Assembly (NCBI RefSeq): GCF_000820145.1
Contig: NZ_CDBW01000032.1
Location: 248,001-312,000 of the forward strand
DNA: 64,000 nt
Reading direction: 5' to 3'
From: Aeromonas sobria
Lineage (GTDB): Bacteria > Pseudomonadota > Gammaproteobacteria > Enterobacterales > Aeromonadaceae
How positions within the stretch are numbered: position 1 is the first letter of the stretch; each line of letters begins with the position of its first letter. The position numbers were made by a program, and so were the translations under genes. Positions 18,023 through 27,282 of this stretch are shown in pieces. The notes under the pieces were generated by a model. It saw only the letters and a list, made by a program, of their open reading frames with translations. It had not been told where the DNA came from and ran no database searches.

Positions 18023-18613
18023 ATGTTGTTACGCTATTTCCCCCGTATCATTGCTTGTCTGGTGCCCGTGCTGGTAGCACTCGGGCTGCTGCTGCCCCGT
18101 GGCGGGTTGGCGGAAACAGTACGGCCGGCAACAGTGCAGTCGGAAACCGCAGCGGAGAGCCGGGCAACGGCGGTCAGGGAATTAGTGCTCGATCTACTGA
18201 GCTACACCCGCTGGCCCGCCGAGCCTGCGGTGCTGCGCATGTGCGTGGCGGCGCCGACCGAATATGCCGGCCACCTTTTTACCATCAACCGTCAAGCTAA
18301 TGGCCGCCGGGTACAGGTCAATCGCTACGAGGCGAACGATCCGGCTATCAGCAGTAACTGCGATGTGCTCTATCTGGGGGTACTCGACGAGCCGACCCGG
18401 ATTGCGCTGTTTGCCCGCCTGCAGGGACACCCCGTGCTCAGCATCAGCGAATACAACCACGACTGCACCAGCAGTTCGGTGTTCTGCCTGCAGACCTCTC
18501 AAGACCAAGAGCGGATACGTTTTAAAGTTAATCTTGATGCGTTGGCGTTAAGTGGTGTGAAGGTGCACCCCGCTGTGCTCAAGTTGGCCCATGCCGGCCA
18601 GGAGGCCCCATGA
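18023..18613 (+). CDS. yfiR: YfiR-like periplasmic repressor of YfiN
   Basis: Periplasmic protein of the YfiR family (DUF4154) that binds and silences the diguanylate cyclase YfiN. 196 residues: signal segment (LVPVLVALGLLLPRGGLA), then the YfiR domain with LLSYTRWPAEPAVLRMCVAA near residues 54-75. Cysteines at CVAA, SNC, HDC and VFC may form the paired disulfides reported to give redox sensitivity in YfiR. Its stop overlaps the yfiN start (ATGA). Confidence 0.88.
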   Translation: MLLRYFPRIIACLVPVLVALGLLLPRGGLAETVRPATVQSETAAESRATAVRELVLDLLSYTRWPAEPAVLRMCVAAPTEYAGHLFTINRQANGRRVQVNRYEANDPAISSNCDVLYLGVLDEPTRIALFARLQGHPVLSISEYNHDCTSSSVFCLQTSQDQERIRFKVNLDALALSGVKVHPAVLKLAHAGQEAP

Positions 18614-19839
18614 GTCGACCGCCGATCGTGGCTTCCCGCCGTCTGACCCTGCGTCAGAGCCTGGGGCGAACCCATCTGGTGGCGGCCATCACCGCCGTCA
18701 GCGTAGCGGGACTGTTTTTGACTCTTGTCACCTTGCTGGTGGTGCGGTTGTACGCCGACCACAATCTGGAACTGGTGGCTCGCGCCATCAGCTACAGCGC
18801 CGAAGCGGCGGTAGTGTTCCACGATGAGGAGGCGGCGAGCGAGGCGCTGATCGGCATTGTTGCCCATGAAGAAGTGGCTGAGGCCACCATCTTTCTGAAC
18901 AATGGTCAGCAGTTTGCCAACTGGGTGCGTCCCAGAAGCAACCCGCTGGTGACACTGGAGGACTATCTGGCCCAACTGCTGATGCCGGGGCCGGTGAAGA
19001 TCCCCATGTTGCGAGGGGGTGAGCAGATCGCCACCATCGAGCTGCGCGGTCATGGCGAGTATCTGTTGCTGTTCTTGCTCTCGGTGGTGCTGGTGATGGC
19101 GCTCTGTCTTGCCCTGAGTGCCATGTTGGCACTCCATGTGGCCGGGCGGATGCAGGTCACCATCACGTCACCCCTGCGCCAACTGGCGCTGGTGGCCCAC
19201 TCGGTGCGCCGTCAACGCACCCTGGGGATGCGTGTGCCGCCGGCCGATATCGTCGAACTCAACGAGCTGGGGGATGACTTCAATGCCCTGCTGGATGAGC
19301 TGCAGGATTGGCAGGCCCATCAGGCCCGCGAAAATGCCAGCCTGCTCCATCAGGCGACCCACGATGCCCTGACCGGACTGCCCAATCGCGCCCTGTTTGA
19401 AGCGCGGCTCGGGCAGGCGATATCTGCGGGCGAGCAGGGGGGATTTGCGCTGCTCTATCTCGACTGCGATCGCTTCAAGCAGATCAACGATACCTTCGGC
19501 CACAATGGTGGCGACGATGTGCTGATCGCCCTCTCAAGACGGGTGCAACATCAGCTGCGTCCGGATGATCTGGTGTTTCGCCTCGGTGGCGACGAGTTTG
19601 CGGTGCTGGTTGGCCCGCTCCAGCGGCAGCATGAGGTGGAAGAGGTGATTGGCCGCATCCAGCAGGCGATGAGCGAACCGGTGGCGCTGCGTGACGGTCG
19701 TCAGCTGGTGGCCGGGGTGAGTATCGGCTTTGCCGTCTATCAGGTTGGCATGAGTGCCAGCGTGCTGTGTGATCAGGCCGATGCCGCCATGTATCTGGCG
19801 AAACGGGCGCGCCGCAGCGAACAGCAAACCATCGCCTGA
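18610..19839 (+). CDS. yfiN: YfiN/DgcN-like diguanylate cyclase
   Basis: Inner-membrane enzyme that makes cyclic-di-GMP, held off by YfiR. 409 residues: transmembrane helix near 22-45, periplasmic sensor region (about 46-150), second helix near 153-178, HAMP (about 175-230) and a GGDEF domain (about 250-405) beginning HDALTGLPNRALFEARLG. The active-site RLGGDEFAVL is intact and RPDD five residues before it is a complete inhibitory I-site. Catalysis and product feedback should therefore both work. Confidence 0.92.
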   Translation: MSRPPIVASRRLTLRQSLGRTHLVAAITAVSVAGLFLTLVTLLVVRLYADHNLELVARAISYSAEAAVVFHDEEAASEALIGIVAHEEVAEATIFLNNGQQFANWVRPRSNPLVTLEDYLAQLLMPGPVKIPMLRGGEQIATIELRGHGEYLLLFLLSVVLVMALCLALSAMLALHVAGRMQVTITSPLRQLALVAHSVRRQRTLGMRVPPADIVELNELGDDFNALLDELQDWQAHQARENASLLHQATHDALTGLPNRALFEARLGQAISAGEQGGFALLYLDCDRFKQINDTFGHNGGDDVLIALSRRVQHQLRPDDLVFRLGGDEFAVLVGPLQRQHEVEEVIGRIQQAMSEPVALRDGRQLVAGVSIGFAVYQVGMSASVLCDQADAAMYLAKRARRSEQQTIA

Positions 19840-19874
19840 CTGGCAAGAATAACAACATAAACAAGGAGCAAACC

Positions 19875-20363
19875 ATGAAGATCACCCACCTGTTGAAAGT
19901 CACCCTGCTGGGGTTGATGTTGTCGCTGCTGGCTGGTTGCCAGAGCGCGCCCAAGGGGTTGACCCCGGAGCAGATCGCCGTGCTCAAGGAGCAGGGTTTT
20001 TATCTGAGCGATGAGGGCTGGACACTGGATCTTGCTAATCGGGTGCTGTTTGCCAACAACGTGGGTGAGCTGACCCCTCAGACTCGTCAGGTGGTCGAAA
20101 AGTTGGGCAACACCCTGCTGGGCGTAGGGCTGGACAAGGCGCGGGTGGATGGCCACACCGACAACACCGGCGAGAGCAGCTACAACCAGCAGCTCTCGCT
20201 GACGCGGGCCCAGTCTGTGGCGGACGTGCTGATCTCTGTGGGCATGAAGCCCGCCAATCTGGAGATCCATGGCCGCGGGGCGACCATGCCGATCGCCGAT
20301 AACCACACCAGAGACGGCCGCGCCACCAATCGTCGGGTCGCTATCGTGATCAGCGATCAATAA
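19875..20363 (+). CDS. yfiB: YfiB-like OmpA-family lipoprotein
   Basis: Outer-membrane lipoprotein that sequesters YfiR and so activates YfiN. 162 residues: lipobox LLAG-C (Cys22), linker, then an OmpA-type peptidoglycan-binding domain (VDGHTDNTGESSYNQQLSLT; NRRVAIVI). Completes a yfiRNB operon; 35 bp separate it from yfiN, with AAGGAG before the start. Confidence 0.92.
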   Translation: MKITHLLKVTLLGLMLSLLAGCQSAPKGLTPEQIAVLKEQGFYLSDEGWTLDLANRVLFANNVGELTPQTRQVVEKLGNTLLGVGLDKARVDGHTDNTGESSYNQQLSLTRAQSVADVLISVGMKPANLEIHGRGATMPIADNHTRDGRATNRRVAIVISDQ

Positions 20364-20390
20364 ACACAATTCTATGCAGTCAACCATGAC

Positions 20391-20418
20391 AAAAGAGCGC
20401 CTGAATAGGCGCTCTTTT
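20391..20418. terminator. bidirectional terminator between yfiB and TerC gene
   Basis: Perfect 12-bp stem AAAAGAGCGCCT / AGGCGCTCTTTT with a four-base loop. The flanking T and A tracts let it serve both converging units. Confidence 0.92.
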
Positions 20419-20459
20419 GGATCGTGATAATCGCTATCGCACATTCATCCGGCTTGGAA

Positions 20460-21197
20460 TTATTGTGAACGCGGTTGACCGTTATTGTCGTGATGGCTGC
20501 GCAGACGGATGTTGATCATCTCGACCAGCAGTGAGAAGGCCATGGCGAAGTAGATGTAGCCCTTCGGAATATGCAGATCCATCCCCTCAGCCATCAGGGC
20601 AAAGCCCACCAGCGTCAGGAATGAGAGGGCCAGCATCTTGATGGTGGGGTGGGTATCCACAAAATCGCCGATGGACTTGGCGGCAAACATCATGATGAAG
20701 ACGGCGATCATGATGGCCAGCACCATTACTGGCACGTGATCGGCCATGCCGACCGCGGTGATCACCGAGTCGAGGCTGAATACGATATCCAGAATGGCGA
20801 TCTGGATCAGGGTGCTGATAAAGCCTGAGGCCGCTTTGCTGACACTCTCCGGCTCGGCTGCCCCTTCCAGGGTGACGTGGATTTCGTGGGCGCTCTTGCC
20901 GATGAGGAACAGGCCACCCAGCAGCAGGATCAGGTCGCGGCCGGAGATGGCTTCACCCAGCACGGTGAAGAGCGGAGCGGTGAGGCGCATCACCCAGGCG
21001 AGCGAGAGCAGCAGCAGGATCCGGGTACCCATTGCGAGCCCCAGACCCAGAACCCGCGCTTTTTGGCGCTGGGCCTCCGGCAGGCGACCTACCAGGATGG
21101 AAATAAAGATGATGTTGTCGATACCCAGCACGATCTCGAGCAGGGTAAGGGTGGCGAGAGCGACCCAGGCAGAGGGATCAAGAACCCATTCCAGCAT
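20460..21197 (-). CDS. ygdQ: TerC-family integral membrane protein (YgdQ-like)
   Basis: 245-residue inner-membrane protein of the TerC/DUF475-type family, which has been linked to metal (manganese) export and tellurite resistance. It has about seven hydrophobic helices with buried acidic residues at LLEIVLGIDNIIF and ILDIVFSLDSVITAVGMAD, the signature of the family. The frame is open to 21233, but MLEWVLDPSAW at 21197, with AAGG upstream, matches YgdQ relatives and is taken as the start. The substrate cannot be deduced. Confidence 0.88.
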   Translation of the reverse strand: MLEWVLDPSAWVALATLTLLEIVLGIDNIIFISILVGRLPEAQRQKARVLGLGLAMGTRILLLLSLAWVMRLTAPLFTVLGEAISGRDLILLLGGLFLIGKSAHEIHVTLEGAAEPESVSKAASGFISTLIQIAILDIVFSLDSVITAVGMADHVPVMVLAIMIAVFIMMFAAKSIGDFVDTHPTIKMLALSFLTLVGFALMAEGMDLHIPKGYIYFAMAFSLLVEMINIRLRSHHDNNGQPRSQ

Positions 21198-21308
21198 GAT
21201 TGAACCTTGGTTGAAGAAAATGAAACGGGGCATTTTAGCAGGAGGAACCAGTGCTTGTCCCCGCGTGGGGAAAAGATAAAAATGGGCGCTATCGCAAGGG
21301 AGGCAGGC

Positions 21309-22424
21309 ATGTTTCGATTAGGGTTCATCATTAATCCGGTCGCCGGGATCGGCGGCGCAGTGGGCCTCAAGGGCAGTGATGGCATGGTTGCCGAGGCGCT
21401 GGCCCGTGGCGCTATCCCTCGTGCGCAGGATCGGGCGCGGCAAGCGTTATTGCCGCTGTGTGAGTTGGCCACCCCGTTCGAACTGCTGACGGTGGCAGGA
21501 GAGATGGGGGAGACGGTGGCCCGTTCCCTCGACTTGCCCTGTCGGGTCATCTATCGTCCGACCACAGAGATGACCTCTGCCGACGATACCCGCCATGCCG
21601 CCGAGCTGATGCGCGAAGCCGGGGTCGATCTGCTGCTGTTTGCCGGTGGTGATGGTACGGCGCGGGATATCTGCGCCGCGGTGGGGGAGTCCTGCCATGT
21701 GCTCGGCATTCCGGCTGGCTGCAAGATCCACTCCGGGGTCTACGGGGTGACCCCTGCTGCCAGCGGGCGGGTGGTGGCACGGATGATCGCAGGGGAATTG
21801 CTCAGCCTGATCGATGCCGAGGTGCGTGACATCGACGAGGAGGCGTTTCGTGCCGGCAAGGTGCGTGCCCGCCACTACGGCCAGCTGAAGGTGCCCGGCG
21901 ATCTGCGTTATGTGCAGGCGGTCAAACAGGGGGGCAGGGAGTCTGAAGAGCTGGTGCTGGCCGACTTGGCCGCCGGTGTGGTGGAGCAGATGGAGCCAGA
22001 TACCCTCTATCTGATGGGCTCCGGCAGCACGGTGGCGGCCTGCATGGCTGAGCTGGGTCTGGAAAATAGCTTGCTCGGTGTGGATCTGGTGGAAAATGGC
22101 CGACTTATCGGGCAGGATCTCAGCGCCGTCGAGATCCTGACCCGGATCCGTGGCCGTCGCTGCCGACTGATCATTACCCTGATCGGCGGACAGGGGCATC
22201 TGTTCGGGCGCGGAAATCAGCAATTGAGTCCTGAGGTGATTCGGTGTGTCGGGCTGGACAATATCCAGGTGCTGGCAACCAAAGCCAAGCTGGCTGCCCT
22301 CGCGGGCAGGCCGCTGCTGGTGGACACCGATGATCCGCAATTGAACCGGGCGTTGCGTGGTTATCTGCAAATAACCACGGGATACAAGGATCAGGTCATC
22401 TACCCGGTGGCCAACCCGGAATAG
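21309..22424 (+). CDS. ATP-NAD kinase-family protein
   Basis: 371 residues with the NAD/diacylglycerol-kinase fold: the glycine-rich N-terminal INPVAGIGGAVGLKGS, the catalytic-type motif LLFAGGDGTARDICAA, and a second glycine-rich stretch (LYLMGSGSTVAACMAEL). This subgroup (COG3199-like) is distinct from the housekeeping NAD kinase NadK and its substrate is unsettled. The frame opens at 21207, but the ATG at 21309 sits just after GGGAGG and gives the family start. Divergent from the TerC gene. Confidence 0.82.
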   Translation: MFRLGFIINPVAGIGGAVGLKGSDGMVAEALARGAIPRAQDRARQALLPLCELATPFELLTVAGEMGETVARSLDLPCRVIYRPTTEMTSADDTRHAAELMREAGVDLLLFAGGDGTARDICAAVGESCHVLGIPAGCKIHSGVYGVTPAASGRVVARMIAGELLSLIDAEVRDIDEEAFRAGKVRARHYGQLKVPGDLRYVQAVKQGGRESEELVLADLAAGVVEQMEPDTLYLMGSGSTVAACMAELGLENSLLGVDLVENGRLIGQDLSAVEILTRIRGRRCRLIITLIGGQGHLFGRGNQQLSPEVIRCVGLDNIQVLATKAKLAALAGRPLLVDTDDPQLNRALRGYLQITTGYKDQVIYPVANPE

Positions 22425-22547
22425 GACGCCAAGGACGCTGCTGGCCTGGCGCCAGAGAGCCGCAGTCACCCGAATTGCGGTTCCACACCCCGAATTATTT
22501 TCCCGGCAATTTTTTTGCCAGCCACTCTGGAAATGAGGCTGCGTTAC

Positions 22548-22826
22548 ATGACAATTCACGATTTTGAGCACAAGTTGTTGGGACTGATCGACAGCATGGT
22601 TGCCACCGCAACCGAAGATGAGCTGTTTGCCGGTGGTTACTTGCGAGGTCATATCTCGTTGGCAGTTGCCCGGGCTGAACTGGAAGGCAAGACGCTGGTA
22701 CGAGATATCAAAAGTTATGTATTGCGCAGCCTCAACGAGGCGATCTTGCAAGGGGAGCTATCCGAAGAGGATGAGAAATTGGTGCAGGCGATGTGGATTC
22801 GTTTGCAACAAGACGCAGAAGCTTGA
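22548..22826 (+). CDS. yfcL: YfcL-family small protein
   Basis: 92-residue cytoplasmic, acidic and mainly helical protein. It resembles E. coli YfcL along its whole length (initial MTIHDFEHKLLGLIDSMV, then ATEDELFAGGYLRGHISLAV and GELSEEDEKLVQAMW). Function unknown. The frame opens at 22515, but the ATG at 22548 gives the family length. Confidence 0.8.
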   Translation: MTIHDFEHKLLGLIDSMVATATEDELFAGGYLRGHISLAVARAELEGKTLVRDIKSYVLRSLNEAILQGELSEEDEKLVQAMWIRLQQDAEA

Positions 22827-22865
22827 TCGGATACACATTTCAAACAGAAGTTTGAGTTTATCCTT

Positions 22866-22915
22866 CCCTGAAGTTAGTGAAACGTTAATAATAAGTTTCG
22901 CCTTTTGTTTCAGGG
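22866..22915 (+). promoter_or_regulatory. nested hairpin overlapping the leader of the ligase gene
   Basis: An outer stem CCCTGAA / TTTCAGGG encloses an inner stem GAAAC / GTTTC. The 3' arm ends 8 bp before the ATG at 22924 and includes CAGGG, the best ribosome-binding site for that gene. It could be a terminator for yfcL or a leader that hides the ribosome-binding site. Confidence 0.35.
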
Positions 22916-22923
22916 ATTAAACT

Positions 22924-24588
22924 ATGGCCTCCTCTTCACGTATTGCCAATAAACTGCCGCTCGAGATGCTCTATCACTGGGAGCGGCAGTGTCCTGATCG
23001 AACCTACCTGCGTCAAACCATCAACCGCGAATATGTCGACTTCACTTGGGGTGAAGTGGCCGATGAAGCGCGGCGAATGGTGACAGCCTTGCGTCACCTC
23101 GGTCTGGTGGCTGGTGACAAGGTGGCGCTGCTCTCCAAGAACTGCGCCCAGTGGTTTATCGCCGATCTGGCGATGCAGATGGGGCAGTATGTGAGCGTGC
23201 CCATCTATCCGACCGCCAACGTCGACACTATCGAGTACGTGCTGCGCCACAGCGAGGCCAAAGCTATTTTCATTGGCAAGCTGGATGACTGGAAGAGTCA
23301 GGAGGTAGGCGTCCCTGCCGATCTGCTGCGTATTGCCTTCCCCTACGACACCATGCCAGCCAGCCATCAGTGGGATGACCTGCTGGAAGCCCACGAACCA
23401 ATTTCTGACAGCCCGGTGCAGGCCCCTGACTCTCTGCTGAGTCTGGTCTACACCTCCGGCAGTACCGGCAAGCCGAAAGGGGCCATGCTGAGCGTCGAGC
23501 GCTACGCCTGGTCTTGTGAGAAGCTGGTGGAAACGGTGGGATTGTGCGCCAGCGATCGCGGCTTCTCCTACCTGCCGCTGGCCCATATTACCGAGCGGGT
23601 CTATGTCTACGGTGGCAGCTTGTATGGCTGCGCCGAAGTCGCCTTCCCCGAATCCCTCGATACCTTTATCGAGGATGTCAAACGCTGCCGTCCCACCGTG
23701 TTTATCTCGGTGCCGCGGTTGTGGGCGATGTTTCGCATCAAGATCCACGAGAAGCTGCCTCAGCAGAAACTGGAGTTGCTGCTCAAGATCCCGTTCATCT
23801 CTGGCCTTATCAAACGCAAGCTGCAAAAGGGGCTGGGGCTGGATCAGGCCCGGGTGCTCGGCTGTGGCTCCGCGCCGGTCTCCCCTGCGCTGCTGCAGTG
23901 GTATCTGAGCATTGGCCTCAAGGTGACCGAAGCCTGGGGCATGACCGAGAACCACGCTTACTCCACCATCAACTACCCGTTCCGCGCCGACAAGATCGGC
24001 ACCGTCGGCAAGGCGGGGCTCGGGGTGAACATCAAGATCTCCGACGAGGGGGAGATCCTCTGTCGCTGTGAAGGGATGATGCTGGGTTACTACAAGGATC
24101 CCGAGCACAGCGCTGAGGCCATCGATGCCGAGGGGTGGCTGCACACCGGCGATATGGGCAAGCTGGACCGGGAGGGTTACCTCACCATCACTGGTCGGAT
24201 GAAGGACGTGTTCAAGACCGCCAAGGGCAAATATGTCGCACCGGTGCCCATCGAAGGGCTGCTGGGGCAAGAGCCCATCATAGAGCAACTTTGCGTGATT
24301 GGTTATGGCATGCCCCAGCCCATCGCACTGGTACAGCTGGCCGAGAGTGCCATGAAGGGCAATCGGGAAGAGGTTAATGCCAAGTTGGAGGCGGCGCGGG
24401 TGCGGGTCAATGATCAGCTGGAATCCCATGCCAAAATTCGCGGCATTCTGGTGGTGAAGACCCCCTGGAATATCGAGAACGGCGTGTTGACCCCGACCAT
24501 GAAGATCAAGCGTCACCTGCTGGAGCATAAATATGCTCGACTGGGGGATGACTGGTCATCCTCCCACTCGGTGGTCTGGGAGGAGTAA
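22924..24588 (+). CDS. AMP-forming acyl-CoA synthetase-like enzyme
   Basis: 554-residue adenylate-forming enzyme (ANL superfamily) resembling long-chain fatty-acyl-CoA synthetases. The P-loop-like motif LVYTSGSTGKPKGAM (near 175-190), the A5-type motif TEAWGMTEN, the A7-type GWLHTGDMG and the A10 region with the catalytic Lys (MKIKRHLLEHKY) are present. The order of motifs and the length fit fatty-acid activation in the cytoplasm or at the membrane; substrate chain length cannot be read. It stands alone between yfcL and a strong terminator. It is not obviously the housekeeping fadD. Confidence 0.88.
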   Translation: MASSSRIANKLPLEMLYHWERQCPDRTYLRQTINREYVDFTWGEVADEARRMVTALRHLGLVAGDKVALLSKNCAQWFIADLAMQMGQYVSVPIYPTANVDTIEYVLRHSEAKAIFIGKLDDWKSQEVGVPADLLRIAFPYDTMPASHQWDDLLEAHEPISDSPVQAPDSLLSLVYTSGSTGKPKGAMLSVERYAWSCEKLVETVGLCASDRGFSYLPLAHITERVYVYGGSLYGCAEVAFPESLDTFIEDVKRCRPTVFISVPRLWAMFRIKIHEKLPQQKLELLLKIPFISGLIKRKLQKGLGLDQARVLGCGSAPVSPALLQWYLSIGLKVTEAWGMTENHAYSTINYPFRADKIGTVGKAGLGVNIKISDEGEILCRCEGMMLGYYKDPEHSAEAIDAEGWLHTGDMGKLDREGYLTITGRMKDVFKTAKGKYVAPVPIEGLLGQEPIIEQLCVIGYGMPQPIALVQLAESAMKGNREEVNAKLEAARVRVNDQLESHAKIRGILVVKTPWNIENGVLTPTMKIKRHLLEHKYARLGDDWSSSHSVVWEE

Positions 24589-24618
24589 GGCTCCCTTTAC
24601 TGCCGATAACAGCATCAA

Positions 24619-24651
24619 ACAACCGCGGCCCATGATGGGCCGCGGTTGTTG
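24619..24651. terminator. terminator between ligase and PLP-enzyme genes
   Basis: Perfect 12-bp GC-rich stem CAACCGCGGCCC / GGGCCGCGGTTG around ATGAT, followed by TTGTTG. It lies between two converging genes and may serve both. Confidence 0.82.
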
Positions 24652-24704
24652 TTGGGGATTGTCACTCACCCCTGTTTTGCGGGCGTGTGACAAGTGCCCC
24701 TTGG

Positions 24705-25868
24705 CTAGATCAGCGCTAGCGCGGCGGCCAGATCGGCGATCAGATCGTCGGCATCTTCCACCCCGATGCTGAAGCGGATCAGATCGTCATTGACCCCGGC
24801 GGCGAGACGGCTCACCTCGTCCATGGCCGCGTGGGTGGTACTGGCCGGATGGCAGGCCAGACTCTCCAGATCGCCCAAGCTCACCGCCTGCACGAACAGC
24901 TGCAGGTTGTCGAGCAGGGTGGCGCAGCGGGCAAAGCCGCCTTCCAGCTCGATGCTCACCATGCCACCAAAGCCGCTGGCGAAGGCGCCGAGGGCATCGT
25001 GACCCGGGTGGTTGGCAAGGCCTGGGTAGATCACCTTTTTCACCGCCGGATGGGCCGCCAGAAACTCGGCCACCTTTTGTGCATTGTGCAGGTGAGCATC
25101 CATCCGCAGCGGCAGGGTCTTGACCCCCCGTTGCAGCAGGTAGGCCTCCTGCGGGCCTATGGGGGAGCCGATATGCTTGAGGGCCACGGTGCGGATAGAT
25201 TTCATCAGCGCGTGAGAGCCCGCCACCACCCCGGCGATGATGTCGCCGTGGCCCCCCAGATACTTGGTGCCGCTGTGCATCACCACGTCGATACCCAGCT
25301 CCAGTGGGCGCAGCAGGTAGGGGGTAAGGAAGGTGTTGTCACACACCGTAATGGCGCCCACCTTGCGGGCCGCCTCGACCACGATCCGCGGATCCACCAC
25401 CTTGAGGGTCGGGTTGGTCAGGGTTTCGAACAGTACCACCTTGGTGGAGGGGCGGATATTGGCCAGCAGATCCTGATCGCTCTCGTAGGCGGTGACCTTG
25501 ATACCAGCTCGGCTGAAAGTCTGCTTGAGGAAGGCATCGGTGCCGCCATAGAGCGGGCCGATATAGGCCACTTCATCACCGCTGTCGGCCAGTGCATACA
25601 TGATGGCGCTCACCGCCGCCATGCCGCTCGCTACCACCAGCGCTTCATCGGCACCCTCCAGCGCAGCCAGTTTCTGCTCCAGCTCGGCGGTGGTGGGGTT
25701 GCCAAAGCGGCTGTAGATAAAACCGGGGGCCTGACCGGCAAAGCGATCCTTGCCCGCCTGGGCGTTGAAGTAGCTGAAGGTGCTGCTCTGGTAGAGCGGG
25801 GTGGTGAGGGCGCCGGTCTGGGGATCGATCCGCTGGCCACTGTGTACGCTCATGGTCTTGAATTTCAT
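24705..25868 (-). CDS. methionine gamma-lyase-like PLP enzyme
   Basis: Cys/Met-metabolism PLP enzyme, 387 residues. The PLP lysine motif [15 protein letters not shown], the early tyrosine-containing YSRFGNPT and the C-terminal [17 protein letters not shown] are intact. The closest resemblance I recognise is to methionine gamma-lyase, but the active-site Cys (YGCT in that enzyme) is Gly here (LYGGTDAF), so cystathionine gamma-lyase or -synthase-type chemistry, or a broader desulfhydrase, is equally likely. Alone on its strand between terminator-like hairpins. Start ATG at 25868 after a GGAG-type site (ACGGAG). Confidence 0.86.
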   Translation of the reverse strand: MKFKTMSVHSGQRIDPQTGALTTPLYQSSTFSYFNAQAGKDRFAGQAPGFIYSRFGNPTTAELEQKLAALEGADEALVVASGMAAVSAIMYALADSGDEVAYIGPLYGGTDAFLKQTFSRAGIKVTAYESDQDLLANIRPSTKVVLFETLTNPTLKVVDPRIVVEAARKVGAITVCDNTFLTPYLLRPLELGIDVVMHSGTKYLGGHGDIIAGVVAGSHALMKSIRTVALKHIGSPIGPQEAYLLQRGVKTLPLRMDAHLHNAQKVAEFLAAHPAVKKVIYPGLANHPGHDALGAFASGFGGMVSIELEGGFARCATLLDNLQLFVQAVSLGDLESLACHPASTTHAAMDEVSRLAAGVNDDLIRFSIGVEDADDLIADLAAALALI

Positions 25869-25926
25869 CGTATTACTCCGTTCTGGCCAGCTGCTGGCCC
25901 TGATGTTCCGCGTTTAAAATCGATAT

Positions 25927-25951
25927 GAAGGGGCGCAACTGGCGTCCCTTC
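25927..25951 (-). terminator. weak hairpin after the oxygenase gene
   Basis: On the minus strand, AAGGGACGC / GCGCCCCTT forms a stem with one mismatch, 40 bp after the stop of the oxygenase gene. The T-tract is poor (ATTTTA comes some 10 bases later), so this is only a candidate. Confidence 0.35.
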
Positions 25952-25993
25952 CGGTGACATATTCGTTCGGGCGATGTCCAGCATTCCGCTGGT

Positions 25994-27058
25994 TCAGGCG
26001 GGCTCCCGCTGCTCCTTCGACAGCTCCCTCGGCTGCGATGGCACGGCGTAGTTGCTGGCATAGGGTGCAGCATAGTGACGCGCCGCCACATCCGGATGGG
26101 AGCGCAGCCGCCCTTTCAGCACGTTCTCCCCCACCTGATTAAAGAGCGGGTTGGTCGGGTCACTCTCCGGCCCTTGCGCCTGCTCTGCCAGCGCGGGGGA
26201 GAGGGTGAGCAGGGGTACGGTGGCATCGAGCCGCGCCGCAATAAAGAAGGCACAGGAGAGGCGCGAGACGCCGGGCGGCGGGCTCACCACCCGATGCAGG
26301 GTCGCCTTGAGATAGCCGTTGGAGGCCAGCTCCAGCAGCTCGCCGATATTGACCACCAGCGCTCCCGGCAGGGGCGGCGCGGAGATCCAGCCGTCGGCCG
26401 TCTCGACCTCAAGCCCCGAGTGATTGTCCTGCATCACCAGCGTCAGGTAGCCGGGATCCTTGTGGGCGCCGACCCCTTGACTGCTGCCACCCGCCTCTTG
26501 CCCCGGGTAGTGAATCAGCTTCATATGCTGATAGGGGGCGCCGCGAATGCTGTCGTCAAACACGTTGGCCGGTTGCTTCAGCACCTCGGCGAAGGCAGCC
26601 AGCAGGGTGAGGGTGATATCGCTCAGCCGCTCCTGCCACGCCAGCAGATGGCCTTTCATCTCGGGAAGGGTAGTCGGCCACTGGTTGGGGCCGATCAGCC
26701 GCTGCCAGGGTTCACGGATCAGGGCCGCAGGCAGGGCCTGCGCCTCATTCATGATATCGAACTGCTCTCGCAGATCCGGCCGCTGGCGGGTCAGCTCGGC
26801 ACCGACCCGGTTGTAGCCGCGAAAGTGGGGGCTGTTGACCATCTGCACCGCCAACTTCTCCTGCTCCGGCAGAGCAAAGAAGCGCTCTGCCAGCGCCAGG
26901 GTTTCTAGCATCTCAACCTTGCTCAAGCCGTGGCCGACCAGATAGAAAAAGCCCACATCGCGGGCGGCCGCGGCCAGCCTGGCCTGCATAGGGCGACGCA
27001 GGTCGGGTGCCCCGTTGAGGGCAGCCAGATCGATGATCGGCAGTGGTGAATGTTCCAT
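25994..27058 (-). CDS. 2-oxoglutarate/Fe(II) oxygenase family protein
   Basis: 354-residue protein of the isopenicillin-N-synthase-like non-haem iron dioxygenase family. The N-terminal DIOX_N region is visible (PIIDLAALNG; ARDVGFFYLVGHGL). The double-stranded beta-helix has the metal triad: HKD (GAHKDPGYLTLV) and the distal His (ATLHRVV) with the co-substrate arginine of the RLS motif (VSRLSCAFF). The substrate is not predictable. A GTG at 27064 precedes the chosen ATG at 27058, which has GAGGTGCAC upstream. No partner gene flanks it. Confidence 0.88.
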   Translation of the reverse strand: MEHSPLPIIDLAALNGAPDLRRPMQARLAAAARDVGFFYLVGHGLSKVEMLETLALAERFFALPEQEKLAVQMVNSPHFRGYNRVGAELTRQRPDLREQFDIMNEAQALPAALIREPWQRLIGPNQWPTTLPEMKGHLLAWQERLSDITLTLLAAFAEVLKQPANVFDDSIRGAPYQHMKLIHYPGQEAGGSSQGVGAHKDPGYLTLVMQDNHSGLEVETADGWISAPPLPGALVVNIGELLELASNGYLKATLHRVVSPPPGVSRLSCAFFIAARLDATVPLLTLSPALAEQAQGPESDPTNPLFNQVGENVLKGRLRSHPDVAARHYAAPYASNYAVPSQPRELSKEQREPA

Positions 27059-27246
27059 GTGCACCTCCTCACTCTTTCGTTATCTCTTGCCCTGCCGCCA
27101 CTTGTTGGCAGGCCTGATAAGCGGCAAACGGGGTGGCGCGACAGCGTGGCATAGTGAGCCCGGGTGATTGCGCCATTTGGATGAGGGGGATGCTACTGTG
27201 CGGTTTAGAAAGACGGAAACAACAAATTATTCTTAGTTATATACAA

Positions 27247-27282
27247 AATTCGAAATTGAATTCGGGATTGAATTCGGAATTG
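27247..27282. repeat. three imperfect 12-bp tandem repeats
   Basis: AATTCGAAATTG, AATTCGGGATTG and AATTCGGAATTG lie head to tail. Each differs from the others at one or two positions. They sit in an AT-rich gap about 190 bp upstream of the oxygenase start. Confidence 0.85.
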
